A stretch of DNA of 64,000 nucleotides from Aphrocallistes beatrix (GCA_963281255.1 OY725499.1:496001-560000), one strand, 5' to 3'. Numbered from the stretch's first letter, positions 28,390 to 39,356 are shown. Numbers and translations are program-made. The notes: a model not told the origin generated them from the letters alone.

Positions 28390-30588
28390 ATGGAAAAGTT
28401 ATTAGTAGTACCTCATGAAAGAGAATTGAATGAAATTTTTGAAGAATATTGCCAGCATTTGCCTCCAGGTGATCAGGAACTTCTCAAAAAATATTTCCAT
28501 CCAGTTCTAGATGCATACCATCAAATAAAAGGAACGCTTTTCGGTATTTCAGAAGCTTATGATGAAATCTTGGGTAAAATTGTTAGAGAGAAGTGTGAAG
28601 GAGTGCCAGAGAAACGAATCAAAAAGATTACTTCCATTCTAGATAAGGCTTTTAAGTTCATTGAACCCAAACTATTCGAACGCGTTAAAGGCACCAAACT
28701 TGGTTCTCTGCGAACTGACATCTTAACTCCTGATAGCAAATGCCATTATACAAAGCGATATTTGTTGCAGAAAATATCTGAAATACCTCGTAATCTTTCC
28801 CTTATTCGAAACACTGTCTATGACCCTCTTAGTGCCTCTAAAGTAATTAGTCCGATAAACCTTGAGTTATTGGAACGAATTAACATCATTCAACTTGTCC
28901 CAGGAAAAATATACACTAACAAAGTTATTTACGCTACACTGATAGATACTGGATTCAAAATGACAGCCTATCATTCTATCATTGAGGATGAAACTGGGCA
29001 ATGTGCCAAATTGTGCATATACAACATATCCCCTCATCTTGAACAATATTTGGCTCCCGGTGTTAAATTAGCGATCGCTAGTCCCTATTACAAATCTGTA
29101 GGAGGAGATGGATGTAATTATATGAGAGTGGAAACGCCTGAAGAAGTAATAATCCTTCCAGATTGTGTGAGCAAAAATAATTCGAATATTTCCAACGAAG
29201 AATACAAATTGGAAGGAAATGATTTCTTCACTTCTGTAAAGTATTTTGAGGCCATTGTTTGTTATACGAAAGCCATCAATGGAGATCCTTCCAACCCCAT
29301 TTACAGGAGCAACCGTGCTCTATGCTATCTCAAAACGGAATATTTCGAAGAAGCACTTTTGGATTCAGAGAAAGCTATAGAATTGGATCCTAATTCTTCA
29401 AAGTTTAAGCATAGATTGGCTATGTCTTGGTCTGGCTTAGGAAATTATGAAAAAAGTGTCCAAATACTAGAGGAGATCCGTAATGATATCGAAGAGTCTA
29501 TTTTGAAAATCGAACGAACACTACTCGCGAACAGCAGAGGAAAAATCAACATGGAAGATTTTGCTAGAAGAGCACGGGCAGGGGGAAATCTGAAGATAGG
29601 GGACTACATCGGACCTATAACCATTGATATCTCACCCAACCATGGACATGGTGTTTTCGCTACCAGAAATATCAAAAAGGGAGAAGTTATTTTAGTAATG
29701 AAAGCAGTCGCATATATAGGGAAGACAACCACTGAAGAAATGAAATTACTTCGCGAGACAAATCCTTATGGGAAATCTTGTAAAATGAATAATGCATTGT
29801 TGATTCAGAGGTTAATTGGGTATATAGTTAAGTCCAAACTCACAGCTTTTCGTGTATTCAACTTGTTCAATAAGAAATTCCATCAGGAACCTATCCCGAT
29901 AGAATTCTACAAATCTCAAGGCTTTGAACTAATTCGTGACAAGCAAAAGCCTCCTTATCAAATGGACCAATTACGTAAAATTGTTTTGGATAATACTTTT
30001 ACTTACGACAAAGATAAAATAATAGAAGATGGTTATATTATGCCAAGTGGAATCTGGCCCGTCTTTTCATATTTCAACCATGCTTGCGTAGGAAATGTCT
30101 GGCAGCAATACTTCCATGATTATCTCATCATAAAAGCATGTACACATATCCCAAAAGGTGCAGAATTAACTGCATGTTTCTTTGACACAACAACTCTTTT
30201 TTCTCTAGAAGATCGTAGAGATAAGCTCGCCAAAGATTGGAGTTATGAATGCAGTTGTGATTTATGCACATTTGAGTTTAACCCGGAGAATGAGCATGCG
30301 TTAGTTCGTGCTATTTCCCTTTGCAATCGAGTGAAAAAGCAATTTTCCTCATTATTCTCATTGAATGTTCTTCAGTGTGATGATTATACATTATTAAATC
30401 AAGCATTGAGTTTGGCTGAAGAGTTGGAACTAGGTCCAAATCGGCCTAATGCTGCAATTTGGGAAGTTATTATCACTTTAACTAGGTCGAAAGTTTCACC
30501 AAAAGATGAAAAGAAGTTTTTTACTATACTCAATCGTGCAGAAAAGTTTCTCTGTGACGGAGACCTAAAACATCAGTGGTTTTTCTAG
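28390..30588 (+). CDS. TPR-SET domain protein, tandem copy 1
   Basis: Intronless, 732 residues from ATG 28390. The N-terminal ~90-residue helical region precedes a beta-rich domain (LVPGKIYTNKVIYATLID, ISPHLEQYL, VKLAIASPYYKSVGG). Three TPRs follow (KLEGNDFFTSVKYFEAIVCY, NRALCYLKTEYFEEALLD, RLAMSWSGLGNYEKSVQILE). The SET domain has GHGVFATRNIKKGEVIL, NHACVGN and a post-SET CSCDLC. This order resembles fungal and protist TPR-SET proteins. The residue that is normally the catalytic tyrosine after KGAELT is phenylalanine (CFFD), so methyltransferase activity is doubtful. A TAG ends the frame at HQWFF, while the next 36 codons (30589-30699) still match the C terminus of copy 3. Confidence 0.85.
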   Translation: MEKLLVVPHERELNEIFEEYCQHLPPGDQELLKKYFHPVLDAYHQIKGTLFGISEAYDEILGKIVREKCEGVPEKRIKKITSILDKAFKFIEPKLFERVKGTKLGSLRTDILTPDSKCHYTKRYLLQKISEIPRNLSLIRNTVYDPLSASKVISPINLELLERINIIQLVPGKIYTNKVIYATLIDTGFKMTAYHSIIEDETGQCAKLCIYNISPHLEQYLAPGVKLAIASPYYKSVGGDGCNYMRVETPEEVIILPDCVSKNNSNISNEEYKLEGNDFFTSVKYFEAIVCYTKAINGDPSNPIYRSNRALCYLKTEYFEEALLDSEKAIELDPNSSKFKHRLAMSWSGLGNYEKSVQILEEIRNDIEESILKIERTLLANSRGKINMEDFARRARAGGNLKIGDYIGPITIDISPNHGHGVFATRNIKKGEVILVMKAVAYIGKTTTEEMKLLRETNPYGKSCKMNNALLIQRLIGYIVKSKLTAFRVFNLFNKKFHQEPIPIEFYKSQGFELIRDKQKPPYQMDQLRKIVLDNTFTYDKDKIIEDGYIMPSGIWPVFSYFNHACVGNVWQQYFHDYLIIKACTHIPKGAELTACFFDTTTLFSLEDRRDKLAKDWSYECSCDLCTFEFNPENEHALVRAISLCNRVKKQFSSLFSLNVLQCDDYTLLNQALSLAEELELGPNRPNAAIWEVIITLTRSKVSPKDEKKFFTILNRAEKFLCDGDLKHQWFF

Positions 30589-30699
30589 ACGAATTGCATG
30601 GCGTTTGCCTCTCTAGCAACTGGTAATTACAGGGCATTTAAATTGTATGCTAAACAAAAGTTTGACGAAGTGGATTCATACGTGAACGATATCTCTTGA
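30589..30699 (+). pseudogene. Untranslated former C terminus of TPR-SET copy 1
   Basis: After the TAG the same frame continues 36 codons to a TGA, encoding residues like FKLYAKQKFDEVDSYVND. These match the intact end of copy 3. The stop is a TGG-to-TAG change. Confidence 0.8.
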
Positions 30700-32142
30700 T
30701 GATGCATCATTGACTTTCTATCCCTCTTGGATATTTTTGGTTAGCGTGTTTTATAACGAATTTATTTTACATATATGTGATACCATATTGTAGTACTAAC
30801 TTTTTGGTGCGCTCCTATTGGGAGATGCCCTTACGGTGCTGACGGAGTATCTCATCCGTCCGTATGTACATTTTATGTATGTATACATGTATGTATATAT
30901 GTATTTATGCATGTATGTATGTACTACTATGTATGCATATCTAACAGTCCGATTTCTAACAAATTTCGCATGTATGTAGGATCTCTTTATAGTGTAGATG
31001 TGCACCATTTTTTCGCAAAATCTCATAAATTACTGTTTTTATATAGCTATATTCATATTTTAACACCACCACTGCAAAGCTTTGTTTAATGATATAATTA
31101 AGATCTCAACAACTAATGCAGGCTATTTCACCATGTAAGATCCTATTTTTAAAAGTGATGATGTGAATATTTTATGAGTTAGTTTTGAGCTCTCAACGGC
31201 TATTATAGGGTATTTTAATATGTATGTCCTAAAGTGAGTATTTTTCGATGTAATCCGATAGTCACATTTCATGTTCCTTCGAGTCACTTCAGCTGCACTA
31301 TCGGTTTGTCGACCGACATTTTTAGTGCAGCTCCTATAGGGAGATGCCCTTATGGCTGTATGTATGTATGTATGTATGTATGCATGTATGTATGTATGTA
31401 TGTATGTATGTATGTATGCATGTATGTATGTATGTATGTATGTATGTATGTATGTATGTATGTATGTATGTATGTATGTATGTATGTATGTATGTATGTA
31501 TGTCCGTACGCCCGCTACTGCGAAATCTAACAGTCCGAATTTTACCAAATTTCGCATGTAGGATCTCTTTTTGGTGTAGATGTGCACCGTCAACATTTTT
31601 TCGCAAAATCTCATCACTTCCGGTTTTTATGAGTATATATTCATATTTTAACACCACTGCAAAACTTTGTTTAAAGATATAAGTAAGATCTCAACGACTA
31701 ATGTAGGGTATTTCACCACGTAGGATCCGATTTTCGCACTTTGAAAGTAGTCATCTAAGTATTTTATGAGTTTCTAACATATGTATATATACATATTTTC
31801 ACACCTTTTTTTAAAAAACCTGTTTTGAGCTAAAAGCGAGTTTTCAATGGCTATTATAGGATATTTTAATACGTAGATTCCGATTTTAACACTTTGAAAG
31901 TGGTCATCTAAGTATTTTATGAGTTTCTAACATATGTATATATACCTAATTTCACACCTTTTAAAAAAAAACTTAAATTCAAAAGCTAGCTGTATTTTAA
32001 TATGTAGATTCCAAATTTCACACTTAGAATACCGTAAGATTAGTAATTCACGATGCAATCCGATATTTATATTACATGTTCCTTCGAATCACTTCCTGGA
32101 GCTGCACTATCGGTCTGTCGACCGACATTTTTTATTTTATAT
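30700..32142. repeat. Duplicated tetranucleotide-satellite region
   Basis: Two related blocks, about 30810-31130 and 31320-31710, share CTCCTATTGGGAGATGCCCT-type starts. Both also share a TGTA microsatellite, AAATTTCGCATGTAGGATCTC and TAACACCACTGCAAA. The first has 31 or so TGTA-like units with interruptions; the second has a long pure run. Further partial repeats (GAGTTTCTAACATATGTATA) lie at 31770 and 31925. No gene. Confidence 0.8.
31352..31502. repeat. (TGTA)n microsatellite
   Basis: About 150 bp of TGTA units with three TGCA interruptions. All six frames are open, which produces the CMYV and HTYI peptide frames seen here. They are not genes. Confidence 0.97.
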
Positions 32143-32300
32143 CTACAAATAAAACGTGGTCCAAAATTTTCCATTCTTAAACACGACTGGGCTTAAAATC
32201 ATACGCCTGAAGGATGCACATATACAGAACGTTTTGTAGAGGAGCGGGGGTATAGCCACCATCTGGGGTGCTGGGGGAGCTGTAAGCCCTCCAATGCGGT
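32143..32300. repeat. Tandem-unit flank following TPR-SET copy 1
   Basis: AAACACGACTGGGCTTAAAA, CAGAACGTTTTGTAGAG and GGGGTGCTGGGGGAGCTGTA recur at 37565-37720 (after copy 2) and partly at 42350-42530 (after copy 3). These mark the 3' part of the duplicated unit. Confidence 0.75.
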
Positions 32301-32431
32301 TAAAACTATTAAATGGATTCTCCTTCACAATTATGCCCATTTTATTATTATTACACTTGTATTTTGAGAAATTCGGGGTGTTCCAATACTTTTGGCCAGA
32401 TAGTATATATATATGTATATATATATACAAA

Positions 32432-32782
32432 CAGGGTAGTCCACGGATAATCTACTGATTAAAAAAAGAGTACAGTCAGAACACAAAGGATGGTTATTGT
32501 ATTGAAAACTGAGCCTGGTGCTGGTTTATCGACAACTGAACCATTCTCCTCGAATATAACAAGATTCCTGATTGTTTGTCAACATGGAGCTGTTTTACAC
32601 TTGTAAATTCTCTAGACTTTCATTTCACTCTCTAAACGCAATGACATAATATAACGTTATTTTTGCTAGTAAATATCAAAGTGTATAAGTTTGGGCAATA
32701 AAACGAGTGGTCATTCCAAAATTCTGAGATGAAATTCCTGAAATATTACATTTTAAAATCAGATTATCCGTGGACCACCCTG
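32432..32782. mobile_element. Miniature element, CAGGGT-GTCCACGGATAATC ends
   Basis: 351 bp with inverted ends CAGGGTAGTCCACGGATAAT and ATTATCCGTGGACCACCCTG. The interior is unique and non-coding. The target duplication is unclear; the end style is pogo-like. Confidence 0.75.
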
Positions 32783-33120
32783 TATTAGATAGACTGGAGA
32801 AAGTGTCTACAAATTCTCTTTCCCGCTTCCAAATATTTTTCTGATCAGGGGAACCATACTTTGAGAATCATTAGCCAATTCATGGAACTTCGAGGAGGAC
32901 TCGCATCTAAATTTTGTATCACGTTTATGGACAATTTCGATTCCAGGGAGTGAGAGGCTCGATCCCTCTAGCCCCCCCCGGATTTCTCGTCTTGTATCTG
33001 ATTGGTATTTGACCTTTTTCACTCATGGTCAGCAATTCGGTTTTATTAATACCTCATGACAAAGTTCGGCGCATCACCGTTGCCCAGATCCAGGAATTGA
33101 TCATCTCGTTACCCCCAGAC

Positions 33121-33448
33121 CAGAGTTGCACTCGGGCCGAATATAATAGTTTGCGGGCTCCGCGGGCCGGAAATCTTGGCAGGCTCCCCGCGATGGCAAC
33201 CGAGACGATGTTTTTAACTGTCACGAGGTACCAATTAAGGAATACTTACGTAAATGGAACTTTGTTAGTTTCCACTTATTTGTGTTTGCAGAAACTCACT
33301 CCATAAAAGGATTCCCTAAGTGGCTTTCTATAGTTAGTAACTTACAAAGTGGGCCAAAAATATTTATGCGGGCTTCTTGCGGGCCGCAGGCCGGGTTAAC
33401 TTAAAATTTCGGGCCGTGGTTACAAATTTCGGGCCGCGTGCAACTCTG
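33121..33448. mobile_element. hAT-like miniature element, CAGAGTTGCAC family
   Basis: 328 bp, ends CAGAGTTGCACTCGGGCC and GGGCCGCGTGCAACTCTG, with exact 8-bp duplication CCCCAGAC (33113-33120 and 33449-33456). The related flanks before copies 1 and 3 (near GTTACCCCCCAGAAAACC, 39214) lack it. A sister is at 63615-63940. The small open frame inside both is GGGCCGG-repeat and promoterless. Confidence 0.95.
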
Positions 33449-33589
33449 CCCCAGACAACCTGAAATTGCACCCATCGGGGTACTTTCTAGATTTCCTGGG
33501 GGGTAAAACCATTACCCTTGCCTTACCTTTTACAAGTTTGGAGATACAGACTTAAAATGTTCGAATATAAAAAATGTACTTGCGGTAGA

Positions 33590-33750
33590 ACCTCGTTAAT
33601 CTCAACACGAATATACTAAACTCTAGAATATAAAAACTGATATTTTATCCCTTACGGAAGGAAATGCGTGTAAATCACTCCGGTCAATACGAATTCCGGA
33701 AAATACGAACTAATTTCGACTGCTCGTATTAATAACAGGTCCCACTGTAC
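33590..33750. mobile_element. Pogo-like miniature element, AGAACCTCGTTAAT family
   Basis: GGTAGAACCTCGTTAATCTC on the left, ATTAATAACAGGTCCCACTG on the right, with ACTCCGGTCAATACGAATTC inside. Orthologous within the tandem unit to 39357-39515. Confidence 0.75.
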
Positions 33751-33832
33751 ATTGCTGTTCCTCTTATTACATGTAAAATGTTTAAATCATAGTGTCAAGT
33801 TATTAATATTTTAACCTATATATAACCTTAAT

Positions 33833-34901
33833 CATAGCCTACTATATATAAGGCCTAAGAGTAACTTTACCAGGGATGCGGTAGAAGATGGATGAAGAAA
33901 TACATGAGCTGCCTTAAATCATTAACAAAGCACAATAGAGCTTAGGAATGTATTACCAGCATATATAAATATAGTGTCAAAGCACCCATATCCGTTGTGA
34001 AAATTTAGATTAGTCATCAAATGATTGCGCAACATGCTATATTTGGGTCAAATTTAGTGATTTTCAGAGGCCGTTTAAGGGCACTTCTAAGTGTTTCTAT
34101 TGTAAAGTTTTTCGCATCGAACTGAGAAGTGAATGTGTTAATACTAAAAATTTGCAATTTTTCCAAAGAATGTTCTTACATTCCAGTGTTGCTATGGAAA
34201 CGTGTTTTGGTCAGTTAGGGCTATATCTTGAAAATAGCGATAGCTAGACATTCAAATTTAATCCCATTTGATAGCAAATAGGCTACTTCCTATTAAGCTA
34301 TAATAGAATTTCTGTGTCTAAATTCAATGGTTTACGAGATATTCGACAAATTACTAAATGTGACCAAGATGAGAAATTGTCTAATAACTCGTAAATTATT
34401 GAATTAAGACATAGAAATTGTATTATAGCTTAATAGGAAGTAGCCTATTTGCTATCAAATGGGATTAAATTTGATTGTCTAGCTATCGCTGTTTTCAAGA
34501 TATAGCCCCAACTGACCAAAACACGTTTCCATAGCAACACTGGAATGTAAGAACATTCTATGAAAAAATTCCAAATTTTTCGTATTAACATATTCACTTC
34601 TCAGTCCTATGCGAAAAACCTTAGAATAAAAACACTTAGAAGTGCCCTTAAACGACCTCTGAAAATCACTAAATTTGACCCAAATATAGCCTGTTGCGCA
34701 ATCATTTGATGACTAATCTAAATTTTAACAACGGATATGGGTGCTTTACACCATATTTATATATGCTGGTAATACATTCCTAAGCTCTATTGTGCTTTGT
34801 TAATGATTTAAGGCAGTTCATGTATTTCTTCAACCATCTTCTACTGCATCCCTAGTGCCAAATTCTCAAGTTACTCTGAGGCCTTATTATAGTAGGCTAT
34901 G
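33833..34901. mobile_element. 1.07-kb near-perfect palindromic transposon, copy 1
   Basis: Ends CATAGCCTACTATA and TATTATAGTAGGCTATG. The two ~500-bp arms are inverted copies of each other over nearly their whole length (for example CAAAGCACAATAGAGCTTAG and CTAAGCTCTATTGTGCTTTG), meeting near 34366. It is flanked by the 7-bp repeat CCTTAAT (33826-33832 and 34902-34908). The paralogous sequence before TPR-SET copy 3 (39600-39625) is uninterrupted at this point. Superfamily unassigned: 7-bp duplications and a CATAG start would suit P-like or Dada-like elements. Confidence 0.9.
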
Positions 34902-35104
34902 CCTTAATTAATTCACTCTATATATTCTAAATATGGGAAGTTTTTAATATTACTATACGTACTACTATCACATTGCATAGGTAGAAACGGTAAGTGTCTG
35001 CATTTCCAATTTAAATGTTTAGTTTGAAAAATTCTTGAGTGCAAGAGTAAGTGTTTTATCTTTGAAAGACTATCTACTTTAGAAATATACTTTTTGCTTC
35101 TACA

Positions 35105-37306
35105 ATGGAAAAGTTATTAGTAGTACCTCATGAGAGAGAATTGAATGAAATTTTTGAAGAATATTGCCAGCATTTGCCTGAAGGTGATCAGGAACTTCTC
35201 AAAAAATATTTCCATCCAGTTCTAAATGCATACCATCAAATAAAAGGAACGCTTTTCGGCATTTCAGAATCTGATGATGAAATCTTGAATAAAATTGTGA
35301 GGGAGAAGTGTGAAGGAGTGCCAGAGAAACGAATCAAAAAGATTTACTCCATTCTAGATAAGGCTTTTAAGTACATTGAACCCAGACTTTTCGAACGCGT
35401 TAAAGGCACTAAACCTGGTTCTCTGCGAACTGACATCCTAACTCCCGGTAGCAAATGCCATTATACAAAGCGATATTTGTTGCAGAGAATATCTGAAATA
35501 CCTCATAATCTTTCCCTTATTCGAAACACTGTCTATGACCCTCTTAGTGCATCTAAAGTAATTTGTCCGATAAACCTTGAGTTATTGGAACGAATTAACA
35601 TCATTCAACTTGTCCCAGGAAAAGTATACACTAACAAAATTATTTACGCTACACTGATAGATACTGGAGTCAAAATGATAGCCTATCATTCTATCATTGA
35701 GGATGAAACTGGGCAATGTGCCGAATTTTGCATATACAACATATCCCCTCATCTTGAACAGTATTTAATTCCCGGTGTTAAAATAGCGATCGCTAGCCCC
35801 TATTACAAATCTGTAGGAGGAGATGAATGCAATCATATAAGAGTGGACACGCCCGAAGAAGTGATAATCCTTCCAGATTGTGTGAGCAAACAAAATTCGA
35901 ATATTTCCAACGAAGAATACAAGTTGAGAGGAAATGATTTCTTTAGTTCTGGAAAGTATTTTGAGGCCATTGTTTGTTATTCAAAAGCCATCAATGGAGA
36001 TCCTTCCAACCCAATTTACAGGAGTAACCGTGCTCTATGCTATCTGAAAACGGAATATTTCGAGGAAGCACTTTTAGATGCAGAGAAAGCTATAGAATTA
36101 GATCTTAATTCTCCAAAGTTTAAGTATAGATTGGCCATGTCTTGGTCTGGCTTAGGAAATCATGAAAAAAGTGTCCAAATACTAGAGGAGATCCGTAATG
36201 ATATCGACGTCAAGTATATCTTGAAAATAGAACAAGCACTACTCGCGAACAGCAGAGGAAAAATCGACTTGGATGATCTTGCTAGAAGAGCACGGGCAGG
36301 GGAAAATCTGAAGATAGGGGACTACATCGGACCTATAACCATTGAAATCTCATCTAAACACGGACATGGCGTTTTCGCTACCAGAAATATCAAAAAGGGA
36401 GAAGTTGTTTTAGTAATGAAAGCAGTCGCGTATGTGGCGAAGACAACCACTGAAGAAATGAAATTACTTCGCGAGACAACTCCTTTTGGGAAATCTTGTA
36501 AAATGAACAATGCACTGTTGATTCAGAGGTTAATTGGGTATATAGTTAAGTCCAAGCTCACAGCTTTTCGTGTATTCAACTTGTTCAATAAGAATCTCCA
36601 TCAGGAACCTATCCCAATAGAATTCTACAAATCTCAAGGCTTTGAACTAATTCGTGACAAGCAAAAGCCTCCTTACCAAATGGACCAAATACGTAAAATT
36701 GTTTTAGATAATACTTTTACTTATGACGAAGATAAAATAGTGGCAGATAGTTCTGTTATGCCAAGTGGAATCTGGCCCATCTTTTCGCATTTCAACCATA
36801 CTTGCGTAGGAAATATCTGGCAGCAATACGTCCATGATTATCTCATCATAAGAGCATGTACACATATTCCAAAAGGTGCAGAATTAACCGCATGTTTCTT
36901 TGACACATCCACTCTTTTTTCTCTAGAAGATCGTAGAGATAAGCTCACCAAAGATTGGAGTTATGAATGCAGTTGTGATTTATGCACATTCGAGTCTAAC
37001 CCGGATAATAAGCATGCGTTAGTTCGTGCCGTTGACCTTTACAAGCGAATGAATAAGCAATGTCCCTCATTAATCTCATTGAATGTTCTTCAGTGTGATG
37101 ATTATACATTATTAAATCAAGCATTGAGTTTGGCTGAAGAGTTGGAACTAGGTCCAAATCGGTCTAATGCTGCAATTTGGCAAGTTATTATCACTTTAAC
37201 TAGGTCGAAAGTTTCACCAAAAGATGAAAATAAGTTTTTTACTATACTCAATCGTGCAGAAAAGTTTCTCTGTGACGGAGACCTAAAACATCAGTGGTTT
37301 TTCTAG
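35105..37306 (+). CDS. TPR-SET domain protein, tandem copy 2
   Basis: Intronless, 733 residues from ATG 35105, nearly identical to copies 1 and 3 along its length. The helical N terminus, beta domain, three TPRs (KLRGNDFFSSGKYFEAIVCY onward), SET core (GHGVFATRNIKKGEVVL) and CSCDLC cluster are all present. The NH-x-C motif is NHTCVGN, and the residue expected to be the catalytic tyrosine is again phenylalanine (ACFFD). It shares the exact TAG stop after HQWFF with copy 1, so these two derive from one truncated ancestor. The lost C terminus remains readable in frame to a TGA at 37415. A palindromic transposon lies about 200 bp upstream of the start. Confidence 0.85.
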   Translation: MEKLLVVPHERELNEIFEEYCQHLPEGDQELLKKYFHPVLNAYHQIKGTLFGISESDDEILNKIVREKCEGVPEKRIKKIYSILDKAFKYIEPRLFERVKGTKPGSLRTDILTPGSKCHYTKRYLLQRISEIPHNLSLIRNTVYDPLSASKVICPINLELLERINIIQLVPGKVYTNKIIYATLIDTGVKMIAYHSIIEDETGQCAEFCIYNISPHLEQYLIPGVKIAIASPYYKSVGGDECNHIRVDTPEEVIILPDCVSKQNSNISNEEYKLRGNDFFSSGKYFEAIVCYSKAINGDPSNPIYRSNRALCYLKTEYFEEALLDAEKAIELDLNSPKFKYRLAMSWSGLGNHEKSVQILEEIRNDIDVKYILKIEQALLANSRGKIDLDDLARRARAGENLKIGDYIGPITIEISSKHGHGVFATRNIKKGEVVLVMKAVAYVAKTTTEEMKLLRETTPFGKSCKMNNALLIQRLIGYIVKSKLTAFRVFNLFNKNLHQEPIPIEFYKSQGFELIRDKQKPPYQMDQIRKIVLDNTFTYDEDKIVADSSVMPSGIWPIFSHFNHTCVGNIWQQYVHDYLIIRACTHIPKGAELTACFFDTSTLFSLEDRRDKLTKDWSYECSCDLCTFESNPDNKHALVRAVDLYKRMNKQCPSLISLNVLQCDDYTLLNQALSLAEELELGPNRSNAAIWQVIITLTRSKVSPKDENKFFTILNRAEKFLCDGDLKHQWFF

Positions 37307-37417
37307 ACGAATTGCATTATGTTTGCCTCTCTAGCAACTGGTAATTACGGGGCACTTAAATCGTATGCTGCACAAAGGTTTAACGAAGTGAATATATACG
37401 TGAACGATATCTCTTGA
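37307..37417 (+). pseudogene. Untranslated former C terminus of TPR-SET copy 2
   Basis: 36 in-frame codons after the TAG up to TGA, matching copy 3 and the equivalent stretch after copy 1, with extra substitutions expected of relaxed sequence. Confidence 0.8.
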
Positions 37418-37744
37418 TGGTGCATCATTGACTTTCTATCCCTCTTGGATATCTTTGGTTAGCGTATTTTATAATTAATTTATTTAACAATACATGTGAT
37501 ATCACTTTGTAGGACTAACTTTTTTATTTATTTATTTTCATTTATTCATTTTATATCTTCAAGTAAAACGTATAGTCCAAAATTTCGCATTCTTAAACAC
37601 GACTGGGCTTAAAATTGACTTAAAAAGGATGCACGTATCCAGAACGTTTTGTAGAGAAGCGCATATCTGCCATCTGGAGTGCTGGGGCGCTGTAAGCTCT
37701 CTCAATAGGGTCCAGGGGCTTTGCTCCTGGAAGTTAACAACATT

Positions 37745-37890
37745 TGTATCATTTTCACAGTTATACCGAGATGTCATATCGGATGCCTGTAATGTTCCTG
37801 AGAAAAGACCTATATTTCCTGTTATCAATAGAGATCCTGTACTGACTGAATTGGAATTCATGAATTTAAATACCAAAAAATTATCATATA
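37745..37890 (+). pseudogene. Decayed fragment of the RasGAP last exon
   Basis: TTTTCACAGTTATACCGAGA, ATCGGATGCC, GTTCCTGAGAAAAGACC and CTGTACTGACTGAATTGGAA match 25824-26070 of the RasGAP gene, with internal deletions and lost frame. It sits in the same order relative to the MED8 exon 1 copy as in the parent region. Confidence 0.85.
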
Positions 37891-38116
37891 GTAGAATCCC
37901 TATCCATTCAAATTTCAGAACTTTCAAATTAGCTCCATATCAATAAGTGAATACAAAAAAATATCTATCAACAGACCGATAGTGTAGTTCTATTTGGTTT
38001 AATAGATTTTCCAGTAACAAGCAGTAGTACGTACGGACAACCATGCCATATAAGGCATCTCCTCTACTTGGAGTTGCACAAAAATGTCAATCAATGGAAA
38101 AGAAAAGAGAACTAAC

Positions 38117-38292
38117 CTTTCTCATTTGCTACTGTTTTTGACAATGTATTCAGCTGACCAGTAAGAACACTGAATCCATCCAGCAGCTCAGACTAAATAC
38201 ATAATCCCGTCTGCACCTTGCCTAGCATATCTGTCACAGTACCCTTCACTTATTTTGTGTGGTTGAGAATTACATTGAAAGCCGGGCCTTTG
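38117..38292 (-). pseudogene. MED8: Pseudogene copy of MED8 exon 1
   Basis: Nearly identical to 27047-27230, including the GTTAGT donor, but the start codon region is gone. Two in-frame stops replace codons (HTK-TAA and a TAG after the GKVQTG segment). It came with the segmental duplication that made the TPR-SET cluster. Confidence 0.85.
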
Positions 38293-38521
38293 GCATTTCG
38301 AATTACAAAATGGATTGCATCGCTGATACGTATTAAGTAATATACAAACCTCGATGGGATCTCAATGGGTTTATTAATGCTTAGACTTAAAACCTAGCTA
38401 AAGCAAGCTTAAAACCCAAGGTTCCAAGACATTTACTATTAGGGCTTCGAATCATACAATAGCTTCCTGCTGCCTACATAGGCAACGGTATTATAATAGT
38501 ATATATATATATATATATATA

Positions 38522-39096
38522 TTAGGGTGCTCTAAAAAATCGAAAAAAGTTTGAATTTTGGGAAGCACGCTCTTCAAATAGTTTGCCTTAATTCACCATA
38601 AAATTTACAAGCAATTTGGAGATTATTTAGAGGTCACGCAAAGTAGGCTCCGCCTCATGAGATATTTGAAGGTGGCTTTATATCAGCTAATAATATATTA
38701 TAATGACTTAAAATCTACCAGTTCGTAGATATTGGTGAAAACAGTTGAGACCAGCCTTCGTAGTTGAAATGATAAATGGTTCCAACTGTTTTCACCAGTA
38801 TCTCTGTACTGGTATATTTTAGGTCATTAAAATGTATTATTAGCTGATATAAAACCACCCTCAAATATCTCAAAAATGAAGTTACTAATTTATTTGAATA
38901 TCAGAAATACGCCTTTTACAACTAGCCTCAACCCGGACATATCCCATTATAAATCTGCACGAGGGGAGCCTACCTGGCGAGACCACTAAATCATCTCTAA
39001 ATTGCTCGAAACTTTTAAATATTTGCTGATCAAAGTAAACTATTTGAATAGTGTGCATCAAAAGATCCAAAGTTTCGATTTTTAGGAGCACCCTAA
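38522..39096. mobile_element. Palindromic miniature element, TTAGGGTGCTC ends
   Basis: About 575 bp between TA-rich microsatellites, with ends TTAGGGTGCTCTAAAAAATC and GATTTTTAGGAGCACCCTAA. Large parts of the arms are inverted copies (TATCAGCTAATAATATATTA versus ATTATTAGCTGATATAAAA). A stray terminal fragment of the same family follows at 39108-39135. Confidence 0.8.
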
Positions 39097-39356
39097 TATA
39101 TATATATATTAGGGTGCTCCTAAAAATCGAAACTATATATAGATATAGGTAGACTGGAGAAAGTGTTTACAAATTCTCTTTCCCGCTCACATATTTTTAG
39201 GAATGGATGATCTCGTTACCCCCCAGAAAACCTGAGATCACCCCCACTGGGATACTTTCTGGGTTTCCTGGGGGTAAGACCATTACCCTTGCCTTACATT
39301 TTACAAGTTTGGAGATACATACTTAAAATGTTTAAATATAAAAAAGTGTACATACC

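Noticed and set aside
31123-31682. Several overlapping frames with CMYV or HTYI repeats
   Set aside because: A (TGTA)n microsatellite is open in every frame; no conserved protein sequence.
33025-33306. 93-codon frame similar to one at 63633-63821
   Set aside because: Both lie inside copies of the same hAT-like miniature element; the similarity reflects transposon sequence, not a gene family.
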